Source of the DNA: Eonycteris spelaea
Taxonomy: Eukaryota; Chordata; Mammalia; Chiroptera; Pteropodidae
Assembly: GCA_003508835.1 (NCBI GenBank)
Contig: PUFA01000223.1
Coordinates: 1,612,001 to 1,676,000 of the forward strand
Direction of reading: 5' to 3'
Length of the DNA stretch: 64,000 nucleotides
Part shown: positions 24,840-59,830 of the stretch, piece by piece
How the letters are laid out: each line of letters begins with the position of its first letter
How positions within the stretch are numbered: position 1 is the stretch's first letter
Notes under the pieces: model-generated
The model's database searches: none
Told to the model about the DNA's origin: nothing
The model's input: only the letters and a program-made list of their open reading frames with translations
Position numbers and translations under genes: made by a program

Positions 24840-25110
24840 ATCAGTCATCAAGTCCAAAGCCACCCACGCCGTGTGACGCCCCAACTCCCGTCACCTAGGT
24901 GTGTGACGCCCCAGCTCCCGGGACTGCAGGAGGTGGCCTCATCCAGAAAGAGGTCCCTGCAGACGGCACCAGCTGAGTCCAGACCGGAGTCGGTGGCTGC
25001 TGTCCTCATAAGCAGGGAATGTGGACACAGACAGGCACACGGGGGACGTCCCGTGAAGACAAAGGCGGAGACCCGGCAGCCGGGGTCCCTGGATCCGACG
25101 GTCCCTCCTG
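24840..25110 (+). mobile_element. MaLR-type LTR-like fragment
   Basis: The stretch at 24,944-25,080 carries the wording of a common mammalian LTR: 'GAGGTCCCTGCAGACGG', then 'CTGTCCTCATAAGCAGGGAATGTGGACACAGACAG' in broken form, then 'GTGAAGACAAAGGCGGAGA'. The left end holds a short 30-bp tandem duplication (GTGTGACGCCCCA at 24,871 and 24,901). The exact family is uncertain and no internal retroviral genes are present. Confidence 0.5.
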
Positions 25111-25477
25111 GCCTCACGGGGCACCCGCCCCCACGATGACCTGGACTCTGCTATGGCAGCCCTGGGACCCCACCGAGCAGCAGCAGCTCCGGCCCCACTC
25201 CCAGGCGTCTCCCCGTGAGAAACGAGTGGATGAGCAAGCGCGGTGTGTGCACGCAAAGCAACGCTGCTCAGCCCCGAAAGGGGACACACCCCAGCTCGGC
25301 GGGGGAGCCGCCAATCACATGACGGCCAGCGAGAGGCCAGCAGCGACAGACGCCCCCTGCGTGGTGCAGGGTCCTGACCGGCGAACCCACCATGGGGGCA
25401 GGGGGCTGCCCAGCCCGGTGGTGCTCCAGGGGCCGTGAACCGGCTGGCAGCATGTCTGGGACACGAGGTTCCCAGTG

Positions 25478-25572
25478 TCACTTGGAGTGGTGACACGTAA
25501 GCATACACGTTTGTCGAAACTCATCGCACTTACCATATGTAATGTGCATCTCAATAAAGGGAGCTTAAAGGA
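25478..25572 (+). mobile_element. L1 LINE 3'-terminal fragment
   Basis: Contains the L1M 3' UTR wording GTTTGTCGAAACTCATCGCAC and ATGTGCATCTCAATAAAGG, which ends with an AATAAA signal on the plus strand. It is a short 5'-truncated copy. The left boundary is uncertain. Confidence 0.7.
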
Positions 25573-27830
25573 CAGGTGACTGGTGGGGGGGCGTGCTCCC
25601 CGGAGCAGGGCACGGAGGGCCAGCCCACAGGGCTGGGTCCGAGCACAAGGCCCAGGTGAGCATGAAGGAACTCTGGATCGGATTCCTGGGGAGACAGGGA
25701 GAGGCTGGGGACTGTGACCGGAGGAGGGACACAACGTGACTTAGTCTTCAAAGGGCCTTCTGGCCAGTGTGGGCAGAGATGAGGAGGAGGCTGGCGCTGA
25801 AAGCCGGCAGGAAAGGGTGGTGTCTTCAGGCCAGGGCGAGTGACTGCGGCAGAGGCGTGTCCAAACGCAGAAGGGCCCCGAGCCCGGGGAATGCCCTGTG
25901 GTCACCGCCTTGAAGCTGTGACCACTGCACCTGCGGGTTTGCACTTGACTAGAGCAGTGTGAGGGGCACTAGGGCACCGCGGGGCACGCGGCCGGCTGGC
26001 GAGCCGCCCAGCCCCTCGCCACCCTGCGCCGCACCCCGCCTGGGCCTCGCCCGCCTCCGTGCGTGTTCCCCAGGGGGCCCAGGGGAGAAGCAGGGCGGGG
26101 TGGCCGAGAAGCTGGGGGATGAGGAGCCGGCCTCGCAGGGCAGGACACGGTGGGTGAGCTCCACGTCCACTCACTACACAGTCTCTCAGGTGCCACCCTG
26201 GGAGACCCTTATCGCGTCCCATCCACGTGACAGTCCTCAAAACCACGTGACCACAATCCCAGAACCGCCCCACGCCCCCTCCGGGCACAGCCCGGGGACA
26301 GGCGGAACGCCGAGCTTCCACCTGCCCTGAGCGTCTGGGGACCACCCGCCTGCCCCCAGCCCCCATGGCCAGGAAGGCCGCCCGCTGGGCGTCAGCAGAG
26401 CGGAGATGGTGCTCCAGCTCCTAGGACGAGCGGCTCTGAAATGGTCTCTTCATTGGTGGCACACGGCTGGGACTTACATGAGGCGTCGCGGAGCCCCGCC
26501 TTGCCTGGGATCGAATCCCCTCTGCTACTGACCGCGCAGCCCCCCTGACTTCGGTCCTGCGAGCGGAGGCTGTGCTTCTCGTCCTGCCTTTGGACTTGGC
26601 AGAGAGGGCGAGGATTGTGGCCAATGGCGGGCCAAGCCTGGGGACAGTAAGATGCGTCCTAGTCTCTACTTTCCACGCAGGAAACCGGCACCCCAGCCGG
26701 GCACACCCTGGGAGCTCTCCGTGGCCCTGTCAGCTCTGTGTCCCAATCGGGACCCGCGGGGAGGCTGGGCCTTTGTCCTCACCCTGCCCCGCCCCCGCCC
26801 GGGGAGCCGGGCCAGGAGGGAGCCAGAGCGCTGGCAGGCAGCCCCCTCGAGGACACCTGTGTGGTTTGTTTTATGTTGAACCTGAGCACACTTCATTCCT
26901 GGCAGACCTGCCCAGGTAATCCATCATTCAAGACAATTCTCATTTTCATTTAATGGGAAATAAAGAGTGTCCCCAGGTCACCAGCCATAAAACTGGACGG
27001 ATGTCATATGGGGTGAAGGGAGGGCAGAGGCTGGTATTTTGCATTTCTTCTTTTTCTTCACACAGAAGCTTTTCCTTTCCATGCCAGTGACACCCCAGCA
27101 ACGAGAAATGTGTCCTTTTAGGACAGAGGTGGGTCTGAGAGCACGGAGCGCACTGTTCCCACGGTGAGCCCAAGCCCCAAGCTGCCGACGCCGTCAGCTC
27201 GCCTCCCGGATTCACAGGCGACAGGGTTCGCTGCTCAGGTCTTCATTTTGAAAAATAATTTTAATTTCCCCGCTGGCATACTGCAGCTTGTCCCAGTCTA
27301 AGGGGACACAGCTCTTGCCACAGCGAGCCTGTTCTGGGGACAGGGCTGCCAGGCCAGTGTGCAGCGGCTCTGGGAGGCTCTGCTGGGACGACACCACAAC
27401 ACGATGGCACCTGAGGGGGTGACGTGAGGTCACCAGCACCCACCGAGCCGGGAGGTCTTGGCGGGTGGGTGGCAAAGCCACTGGCCCTCTGCCATCCACC
27501 AGTTGTGGGACATGTTTGCTAGAGGAAACGCTGTGATGACACCCGGGCCTGGAAGGGCCATGCCACAGCTTCCTGCCCAAGTCACAGCAAGGGACGCTCC
27601 AGGTGTGGGCAGGGAGGCGGTGCCCCGCTGCACAGGGCCACTCAGGCCCAGCCAAGGAGCGTTTGCCCCCTGGAACGCAGGGCTTCCAGAAACACCTTGG
27701 GGTCTCTATCCCAGGAAGGGAGGGAGGGCATGGAGGAGCACAGCTGGGGGGCTCTGAGGGCAAGGCATGGAGGAAACTCAAACTGCTCCCCCTTCACCCC
27801 ACATTCCAATGGCCAGAGCTGACACAGCGG
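25573..27830. other. Intergenic DNA with one MIR, no gene seen
   Basis: Mostly GC-rich unique sequence. A MIR lies at about 26,475-26,560. A minus-strand open frame of 189 codons (27,212-27,781) has no family that I recognise and overlaps open frames in other phases. The nearest ATTAAA signal downstream of NDUFA10 on the minus strand is at 27,260-27,265. Confidence 0.55.
26475..26560 (+). mobile_element. MIR SINE fragment
   Basis: Shows the tRNA-derived B-box GGATCGAATCC preceded by TGCCTG and followed by CTCTGCTACTGACC, which is the MIR order (CCTGGGTTCGAATCC, then CTCTGCCACTTACT). A is changed for T in the B-box. MIR elements are ancient and common to all mammals. Confidence 0.75.
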
Positions 27831-27990
27831 TCCCTAACAGCACAGGATGCTGGGAATCGCGGTCCCTAGCAACATGGGATGCTGGGATTTGTAGTCCCTA
27901 ACAGCATAGGATGCTGGGAATCGTGGTCCCTGACAGCACAGGATGCTGGGAATCGTGGTCCCTGACAGCCCGGGATGCTGGGCAGTGCAG
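27831..27990. repeat. Five-copy 32-bp tandem array resembling ZNF143/THAP11 sites
   Basis: Five adjacent units of exactly 32 bp start at 27,831, 27,863, 27,895, 27,927 and 27,959. The shared core GGATGCTGGG starts at the same place in each (ATGCTGGG at 27,847, 27,879, 27,911, 27,943 and 27,975). Read on the minus strand the core is the SBS motif bound by ZNF143 and THAP11 (consensus ACTACAAYTCCCAGVRKGC). Unit 2 gives ACTACAAATCCCAGCATCC. Units 1, 3 and 4 differ at TAC/CGC-type changes, and unit 5 has lost the ACTACA half. No gene is adjacent; NDUFA10 ends 4.7 kb to the right. Confidence 0.85.
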
Positions 27991-30900
27991 TCAGATGTGA
28001 GTTGGGGCTGTGGGCCTGCCACGTGACTCCCAGAGCAGAGGACCTGGGATGGGGCAGGGAGGGGGCCCAGAAGCTCTGCCACATGAGGACCAGATGAGAA
28101 CTGGGGACACTCATCTAGACAGGGCAACTGAAGGGCGTGTGTACCTTGGAGTGTTTGAAAACCACCTGCAACAGCGGATGCTGCAGGCGGGTCCACAGGG
28201 GAGGAGGTGGGTGAAGCGTGAGGGCTCCCCGCTGCGTCTCCACAGGCGACAGCGGGCAACGGGCCGAGAGCCGCCGCGGGAAGCAGGGCCGGGCTGTGTG
28301 GACAGAGCCCCGGGCCACAGGGCGCAGGGCCAGGGCGGCGAGCAGCACCCTGCCCCCCGCACGGGGTGCACCCCACCGCGCCTCGGCCCTGGCACGGCTG
28401 CCCTAGCTTCTCCTCCACCAGAAGAGAAACATCAACGGGAGGGGAGGTCCCCGGAGGCCATCTACCTACATTTAGATCGGACAAGAAGTATCACAAACTG
28501 AGACGCTGCGTTAAAAAAAAAAAAAAAAAAAAAAAGCACCACGTACATCACGTTGCCAAACGCTTCTCTGCGAAGCTCGTGGGTGTGAACCGGGACGGCG
28601 GCCGAGGGGCACGCTGGGGCGGCCGGGCAGGTGGCCCTGGCCGACAGCAGGCCGGGGCCACACCTGCTGGCAGAGTCGTCGTCGGCGAGCGCCGAACCGG
28701 CTGCGGGCGGCGCCGGGTTCGGTCCTAGACGGGGGCGAGCGCAGACCGCAGCCCCCACACTGGGCCAGACACCCCCGGGCTGTCAGCTGGCACTCGCCCC
28801 GCGGCAGAGGCGGCCAGGTGACAAGCCCGGAGCAAGACCCCAACGCCCACAGGAGCCAGGCTCCGGGGTCCGAGTGCCTGGGCGGCTCCCCCCACTCCCT
28901 GGGCCTACGGCCCGTCTTGGGACATCTCAGAGGGGACGAGGCTGCAATGCGGGCCCCATCGCGTGGGGCTCACCAAAGGGTCCGACACGACTGGGTACAA
29001 AGCTCGGCCCCCGTGCGGCTGAGCACTAAATACATGGCCAACTCGGGGTCACCAGCTCCAGCTGAGTGGGCCATTCTCAGGGCGTAAGAGCCGCGGGCTG
29101 ACCCCAGGGTGTTTTACTTGTTGGGTAAGTGTATCTTTAAAAGCACTCGAAAATCCTCTGATCCTGCAGAAAATCACAGATGCTCCCTCCAGAGACCCCT
29201 CCCCTGGCAAATCCTGGCGCCTGCCCTACGCATGGGCCATGGGCACCGGCAGGCCTGACGCACACCCCTCGGCCCAGGGCGCTGTCCTCCCTGGACACCG
29301 GCCCCCTGCCCACCTGGCACCTGGAGGCGGGTATGGCTGGGCGTGTGGACACAGCACACCTGGGGGCGGGCTGACTGGGGGCCCCCTCTGCTGGGCCCCG
29401 CGGGCCCTCCCCCTCAAGCGGCCAGGGGCTGGGGCAGAGCTGCCAGCCTGGTTTCAGGTTGTTTATCGCTGACCAGAGCACGTTCCCGCCTGCGGTTAAC
29501 CCTGGGTCCACAGGGCCACCAGGACTGTTTACCCAAAGCGGGATCTCCTTAGACCATTGTTCCATGTGGCCGTTTTCCAAGCCATTTCCTATTCTTCCAC
29601 TGATACTATGAAAATGTCCATTTTTTCCAAAGGCCAGGAGCCGCCGGGAAAGGCAGACAGCTGGCCTGAAGCTGGGGACAGCGGCGGGGGATCCGGGCCC
29701 GCAGGAAACCGGCCTCAGGCTGCTCAGAGGCTACTGTGCCCCAGACTCGGAAGGGGCCGTGCAAACTGCTGGACCCTCGGACCCTTGCGGCTGGGAGGAG
29801 TGGGGCGTGGGGTGGGTGTCCCACCTGGCCAGACCTCCTGGCTGGCCCCCTCAAAGTGGCCAGGGGACCCGTGTGCTGGCATGGGGGCTCCTCACGCCAG
29901 GCACAGAGGCCCTGGCAATCACCCCGCTGCATGCAGACGGCAGAGGCTGACGGGGCGGTGGGGCCCTGGGTGTCGGGGAGGCTGTGGCTCCAGGCAGGGT
30001 CGCAGGCCGCCCAGCAAGGGACTGTCCCAGGCCCGTACAAACTTACCCCATGGCGTGTGGGAGCAGAAACTGCTCCACGTTACACCCTGGGAAGATGAAC
30101 ACCAAAGTGACTGCTCAGTCACCCACTCAGTCAGCAAACAGCGTCCACGGGCCAGGCGCTGGGCCAAGGCCGACAAGGGGCAGGATAAGGGCCTTGGGGG
30201 TGGCGCCTGGGCACAGAAGCGGCGCGTCCCCTGGTTGGCCGCTCGGCTGCCCGGACTGGGCCAGGACACTGTGTCCCGCATGGAGGCCCGTGGGTCGTCT
30301 CCCAGCCCGGGGTCTGTGAGCGGGCGCATTGGGCCCGGGGCCTCTGAATGCCCCCAGGGGTCCCAGTGTGGACCCAGCAGCTGCGGAGGCTGTGGCTGTG
30401 CACGGCCAGCTCTGAGGTGACGGTGACGAGCAGCCTTCCTCGCAGGTGTGGCTGCATGCCCGAGCCCAGGCGCAGCAGGCCCTTCCGGCCGTTGCCCAGA
30501 CTGGGACTGGGAACAAGGAAGTGCTCTGGCCAGCACGTGGCCAGCGAGGGCCAGGCTGGGACTGGGCTCTGGGCTCCTGATCCCGGGCTGTGTCCTATGC
30601 TTTCCCCTTTGGGACCCTCCATGTGACTCTCCAGGAAGGGCTAGACAAGCCGGCGATGGGCCAGCGGGCAGCTCCAGGGACCAGGGGCTCCCTGGGCCCA
30701 TGCTCCCCCCACCCCACAGGCCTGCCACCCCGTCTCCCCTCGTGTGACACTCCACACTGTCACAGCCCCTCCGGCTCCACTGCCCACCTGTTGTGTGGCC
30801 TCTGACCCAGACCGTCCCCCGCTGCTATCCGCAGCACCCGGCACCGCCCAGCCGGGTGCCAGCGTCTGTCTGGAAGGTGGAGGCAGCGGGGCCATCGCAA

Positions 30901-32240
30901 GGGCGTCTTTGTTGTTCGCTCCCCAGGAAGCCTCCTCGCACCCCACAATGGGCCGCACAGCCCCGCTCTGGGGCCCCAGGCCTCGCACGAGACCTCCATA
31001 CAGCCAGCTCACGGGCCGCCTTGCCCAGCCTGTACCTGCGGTTCACTCCAGCGCTGGCCCAGGTGCCGCTGCAAAGGTGTCTGGCAGGTGTGGTTAGCAC
31101 CTGCCATCAGCAGCCTTTGTGTAAAGATCACGTCGATGATGTGTGGGTGGGCCTCATCCTCAGTCAGAAGGACGCAAAAAACAGGTTTTCCACAGAAAAA
31201 AAGAATTCTGCCTCAGACCGTGCATCAAGTCCTCCAGATTCCACGGCCCGTGGGCCAGACGGTCTGTTCTCCACACGAAAAGCCTGGGTGGGGGGCTCCC
31301 CAGAACCACACAGCCTCGGTCACAGCCCCCTCTGCGAACCCAACCTTCCCCATGACACGGGGACCTGCCGAACAGGCTGTCGGGTGGTGGGTGAGGGTAA
31401 AGGGCAGAACACAGGCGCTCGGGGACCCTCGACTCGCCACACGCTGCCTCCCCGGGAGGTGTGGGGTGAGAGGCCGCGCCCGCCCAGGCTTAGGGGCGGA
31501 GGGCAGGGCTGCCCGCTGGCTGCCTGCGCCACGCGGCCCTGGCCGCCCCAGTGAGCTGGCGACGGCACATGGTTTCCTCTCGCGTCTGGCCATTCCGGAC
31601 GCGGCGTCTGTGAACCCCCTGCAATGCAGGCCCTTCCCGGGTATGTCTCCAAGAGTGAGACTCATGGTCAAGGTCTGTCATCGAAGTAATCGGTTTCATT
31701 CGGCCGTTTATGCGAAAGTGACTTTCAAGGCTGACCCCGAATGGCGCCCGCAGTGGCGTCTTCCTCGGTGGGAGACGGGCTGGTGACCATCACCACAGCC
31801 CCCGCGCCCAAGGCTGAGACGGGCCACTGGTGGCAGGGAGTCAGGGACACCTGCCATGCAGGGGTGGGGTCTCGGCAGGCCCAGGGGTGTGGGGACGGGG
31901 TGGGGGTGGGGTGCAGAGCCGGGGGCTACCCCATCGTGTCCCCCTTGAGGCTGAAACAAACGCAGAAGTGGCAGTTGCCACCAGCTGTGAGCCTCCCCCC
32001 CCGCGCTGGGCGAGCGGCCCCCCTTCTCACTGGCACAGGCGTCTGTCTGACACTGCTGGTGACGGCGCCCGCGGCTGCTCCAGGGAGGCTTCCCGTCCGG
32101 GTCCTGCTGAGCCCTGGCTGGCCGCCCTTTCCAGGCTTCTGGTACTTCCATCGGCCCAGTTCCTCTGTCCAGTACTCACTGGTCTCCCACTTGGAGGGTC
32201 CACAGAGTAGCGAGCCACACCCACAGTCCCCGGAGGCCCC
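27991..32240. other. Downstream flank of NDUFA10, no separate gene seen
   Basis: GC-rich unique DNA. It contains an A23 run at 28,513-28,535 and a weak L2/MIR-like piece near 30,115-30,180 (words GGGCCAGGCGCTGGGCC). The 3' UTR of NDUFA10 may reach into the right end. On the minus strand no AATAAA or ATTAAA occurs between the stop codon and 27.3 kb. A CATAAA variant is at 31,707-31,712. Confidence 0.5.
28513..28535. repeat. A23 homopolymer
   Basis: Twenty-three consecutive A. The 100 bp to its left were not recognised as a retroelement, so it may be a bare microsatellite or the tail of an unrecognised retrocopy. Confidence 0.95.
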
Positions 32241-32431
32241 TCCTCCGCAGAGGGAGCACAACGTAGACGTGCCCGGTAGCGCGCCGGGAGTGTGGTGAGC
32301 GTGCGTGTGCCGACGCGCGTGACGCACATGGCGTGAGCGGAGGGACCACGGACAGGAGCGCCACGGAGGCTGCTGTATTTCTCCAAGTCGAGGGAGCAAC
32401 ACAGAAACTCGCCCGGCAGGCGTCTGGGACG

Positions 32432-32530
32432 GCGGGGAGGGGGGGCAGGGGGCGGTGCCGGGGGCGGTGCAGGGTGGGGGGCGGTGCCGGGGGCGGGGCA
32501 GGGTGGGGGGGCGGTGCCGGGGCGGGGGCA
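32432..32530. repeat. G-rich minisatellite, about 30-bp unit, three copies
   Basis: The word GCGGTGCCGG recurs at 32,452, 32,481 and 32,511, separated by GGGGGCGG(G/T)GCAGGGTGG. The strand shown is G-rich with many runs of three or more G, so the NDUFA10 transcript would be C-rich here. It lies 160-260 bp downstream of the stop codon, probably inside the 3' UTR. Confidence 0.85.
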
Positions 32531-32692
32531 CCTGTCTCCCCCGTGATGACGGTGGTGACTCTGCGGCCAGGCCCCCCACCCGACGACCCGCTGCGGCACC
32601 CTGCGGCCGCTGTCCGTCTGCTCCCCGCAGTTCTGGCGCCGCAGGTGCGCGCGGGCGGCGGGCGGCGTCTGTGTCCCGCACTGCGGGCGCCG

Positions 32693-58423
<25,731 letters not shown>

Positions 58424-58640
58424 GGCTCCGCGCTCGGCGCCGTCAAGGACCTGCGGGGACGCGGGCGCGCGGCCGTGACGTCACGCGAGGGCGCCCGCGC
58501 GGCGCCTGTCGGGAAGGCGGGCGGCGGGCGCAGGGGCCCGGCGGGGTGCGGCGCCCGGAGCCCCTGCGTGACCCCGCGGCGCGCCCCTCCCGCCGCACGC
58601 GCCCCGCCGCGCCGCCAACCCGGGGACGGGGCTCCGTGCT
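58424..58640 (-). promoter_or_regulatory. NDUFA10: NDUFA10 proximal promoter / 5' UTR region
   Basis: The 217 bp upstream of the ATG are CpG-rich, with no TATA box in the usual place. They hold a full CRE (58,476-58,483) and GGCGGGCGGCGGGCG at about 58,517-58,531, which can bind Sp1-type factors. The transcription start is not visible; the human gene starts within tens of bases of its ATG, which would place it near 58,440-58,475. Confidence 0.75.
58476..58483. promoter_or_regulatory. NDUFA10: CRE palindrome (ATF/CREB site)
   Basis: TGACGTCA, a perfect 8-bp palindrome flanked by GCCG and CGCG, 53 bp upstream of the NDUFA10 ATG. CREB and ATF proteins bind this sequence. CREB-PGC1 pathways control respiratory genes, so the placement is sensible, though use here is inference. 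Confidence 0.75.
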
Positions 58641-58670
58641 CGGCGCTTCCTCACGACCACGCTCTTCGCT

Positions 58671-58992
58671 GTGGGCCGAATTGAGGTCCCCGCCCCCCAA
58701 ATTCATGTCGAAGCCCCAACCCCCGATGTGACTACTGGGAGATGGGGTCTTTAAAGAGATCGTTAGCGTTAATTGAGGTCATTAGCGTCATTGGGACTGG
58801 AGTCCGTACAAGAGGAAGCGACACCAGGTGGGCACCTGGGCGGGGGACGCTGGCCCTCTGCACCTGGGAGAGAGGCCTCAACAGAAACCCACCCAGCGGG
58901 CACGTCGATCTTGGACTTCCAGCCCCCAGAGTGTTGGGAAATAAATTACCGCCCATGTGTGGCACTTTATGATGGCGGCCCGGGCTAATCCA
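58671..58992 (+). mobile_element. MaLR-type (MLT1-like) LTR
   Basis: The order is that of MaLR LTRs: AATTGAGGTCC, then CCAAATTCATGTCGAAGCCC, CAACCCCCGATGTGA, GGAGATGGGGTCTTTAAAG, GAGGTCATTAGCGT, AGAGAGGCC, ATCTTGGACTTCCAGCCCCC, AGTGTTGGGAAATAAATTAC and TGGCGGCCCGGGCTAAT. It is plus-strand, opposite to NDUFA10, about 250 bp upstream of the ATG. It is a solo LTR with no coding sequence. Confidence 0.85.
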
Positions 58993-59014
58993 CACTTGTT
59001 AAAAAAATTGCGGT

Positions 59015-59830
59015 AAATGTGCAAACACTCAAAGGCACGGATCTTGTTTGACGAGTATTGACAATTAATGCAACCGTGTAACGTCACCCACAGACAGGAG
59101 AGAAGATTCTGTCACCCCAGAAAGTGCACTCATTGCCAATCAAGTCCACCCCCAGCCGCCTCTCTAACCGAGGCAACCGCTGTGCTGTGTACCCCCGGGT
59201 TAGGGCTGTCTGCACCCGGACTCCTGACAGATGGAATTGTAGGATGGACTCTGGCTGGCTGCTTTCACTCAGCACCACATGTGCCAGGTGTACCCATGCC
59301 GTGTGACTCTCTGCAGCCCTGATTGCCAAGCACCCCTCCCCTGCGTGCCCCTTCTCCCACTGCAGACACCTGGGTGAGGGCCCGGTGTGGGGTCATCAGG
59401 AATAAGGCTGCTGACTCCCAGACAGGTCTGTGTGCACACGCACGTGCATTCATGGCTCTTGGGACGGGCTACCAGGAGGGGTCTCAAACTTCACTTCAGG
59501 CACTGCCCAACCATTCCCATGGTGGCCAGACTTTTCGCACTCCCACCAGCAAGGCAAGTTCCACAGAGGCTGCCAGGCCTGACGATATTTAACGTCCGTA
59601 ATTTTTACTTCAGACTTTGGCCAAATAAGTGTGAAATGACATCTCGTGGTCGCTTCCCTGACGGATGATGTTCAGGTCCTCACTGGCGTATCTCCATTTA
59701 TCAACTTGCCTGTCTTTGTCCCAGTTTTTCACTGGGCTGTGCTTATTGCTGCTTTGTAGGCATTCCTTGCACGTTTTGTACAAACCCTTTGCCGGCTCCA
59801 CACACTGTAATCCTCCGTAGTCCACAGCCT
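59015..59830 (-). mobile_element. L1 LINE 3' end, antisense
   Basis: Matches the reverse complement of an old L1 3' UTR and ORF2 end: TTTGACGAGTATTGACAATT, GTCACCCCAGAAAGTGCACT, AGGCAACCGCTGTGCTGTG, GCTTTCACTCAGCACCACAT, AATAAGGCTGCTGACTCC, CACTCCCACCAGCAAGGC and TTTTTCACTGGGCTGTGC. The element body therefore points to the minus strand. It is diverged and interrupted at about 59,300-59,380. Confidence 0.85.

Noticed and set aside
26475..26560. Possible tRNA gene because of the B-box GGATCGAATCC
   Set aside because: There is no A-box at the proper distance and no cloverleaf. The flanks match MIR.
27212..27781. Minus-strand open frame of 189 codons downstream of NDUFA10, as a possible gene or alternative last exon
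   Set aside because: No recognisable family and no clear splice acceptor that links it to NDUFA10. Other frames are open in the same place. Its C-terminal half looks protein-like but that is not evidence enough.
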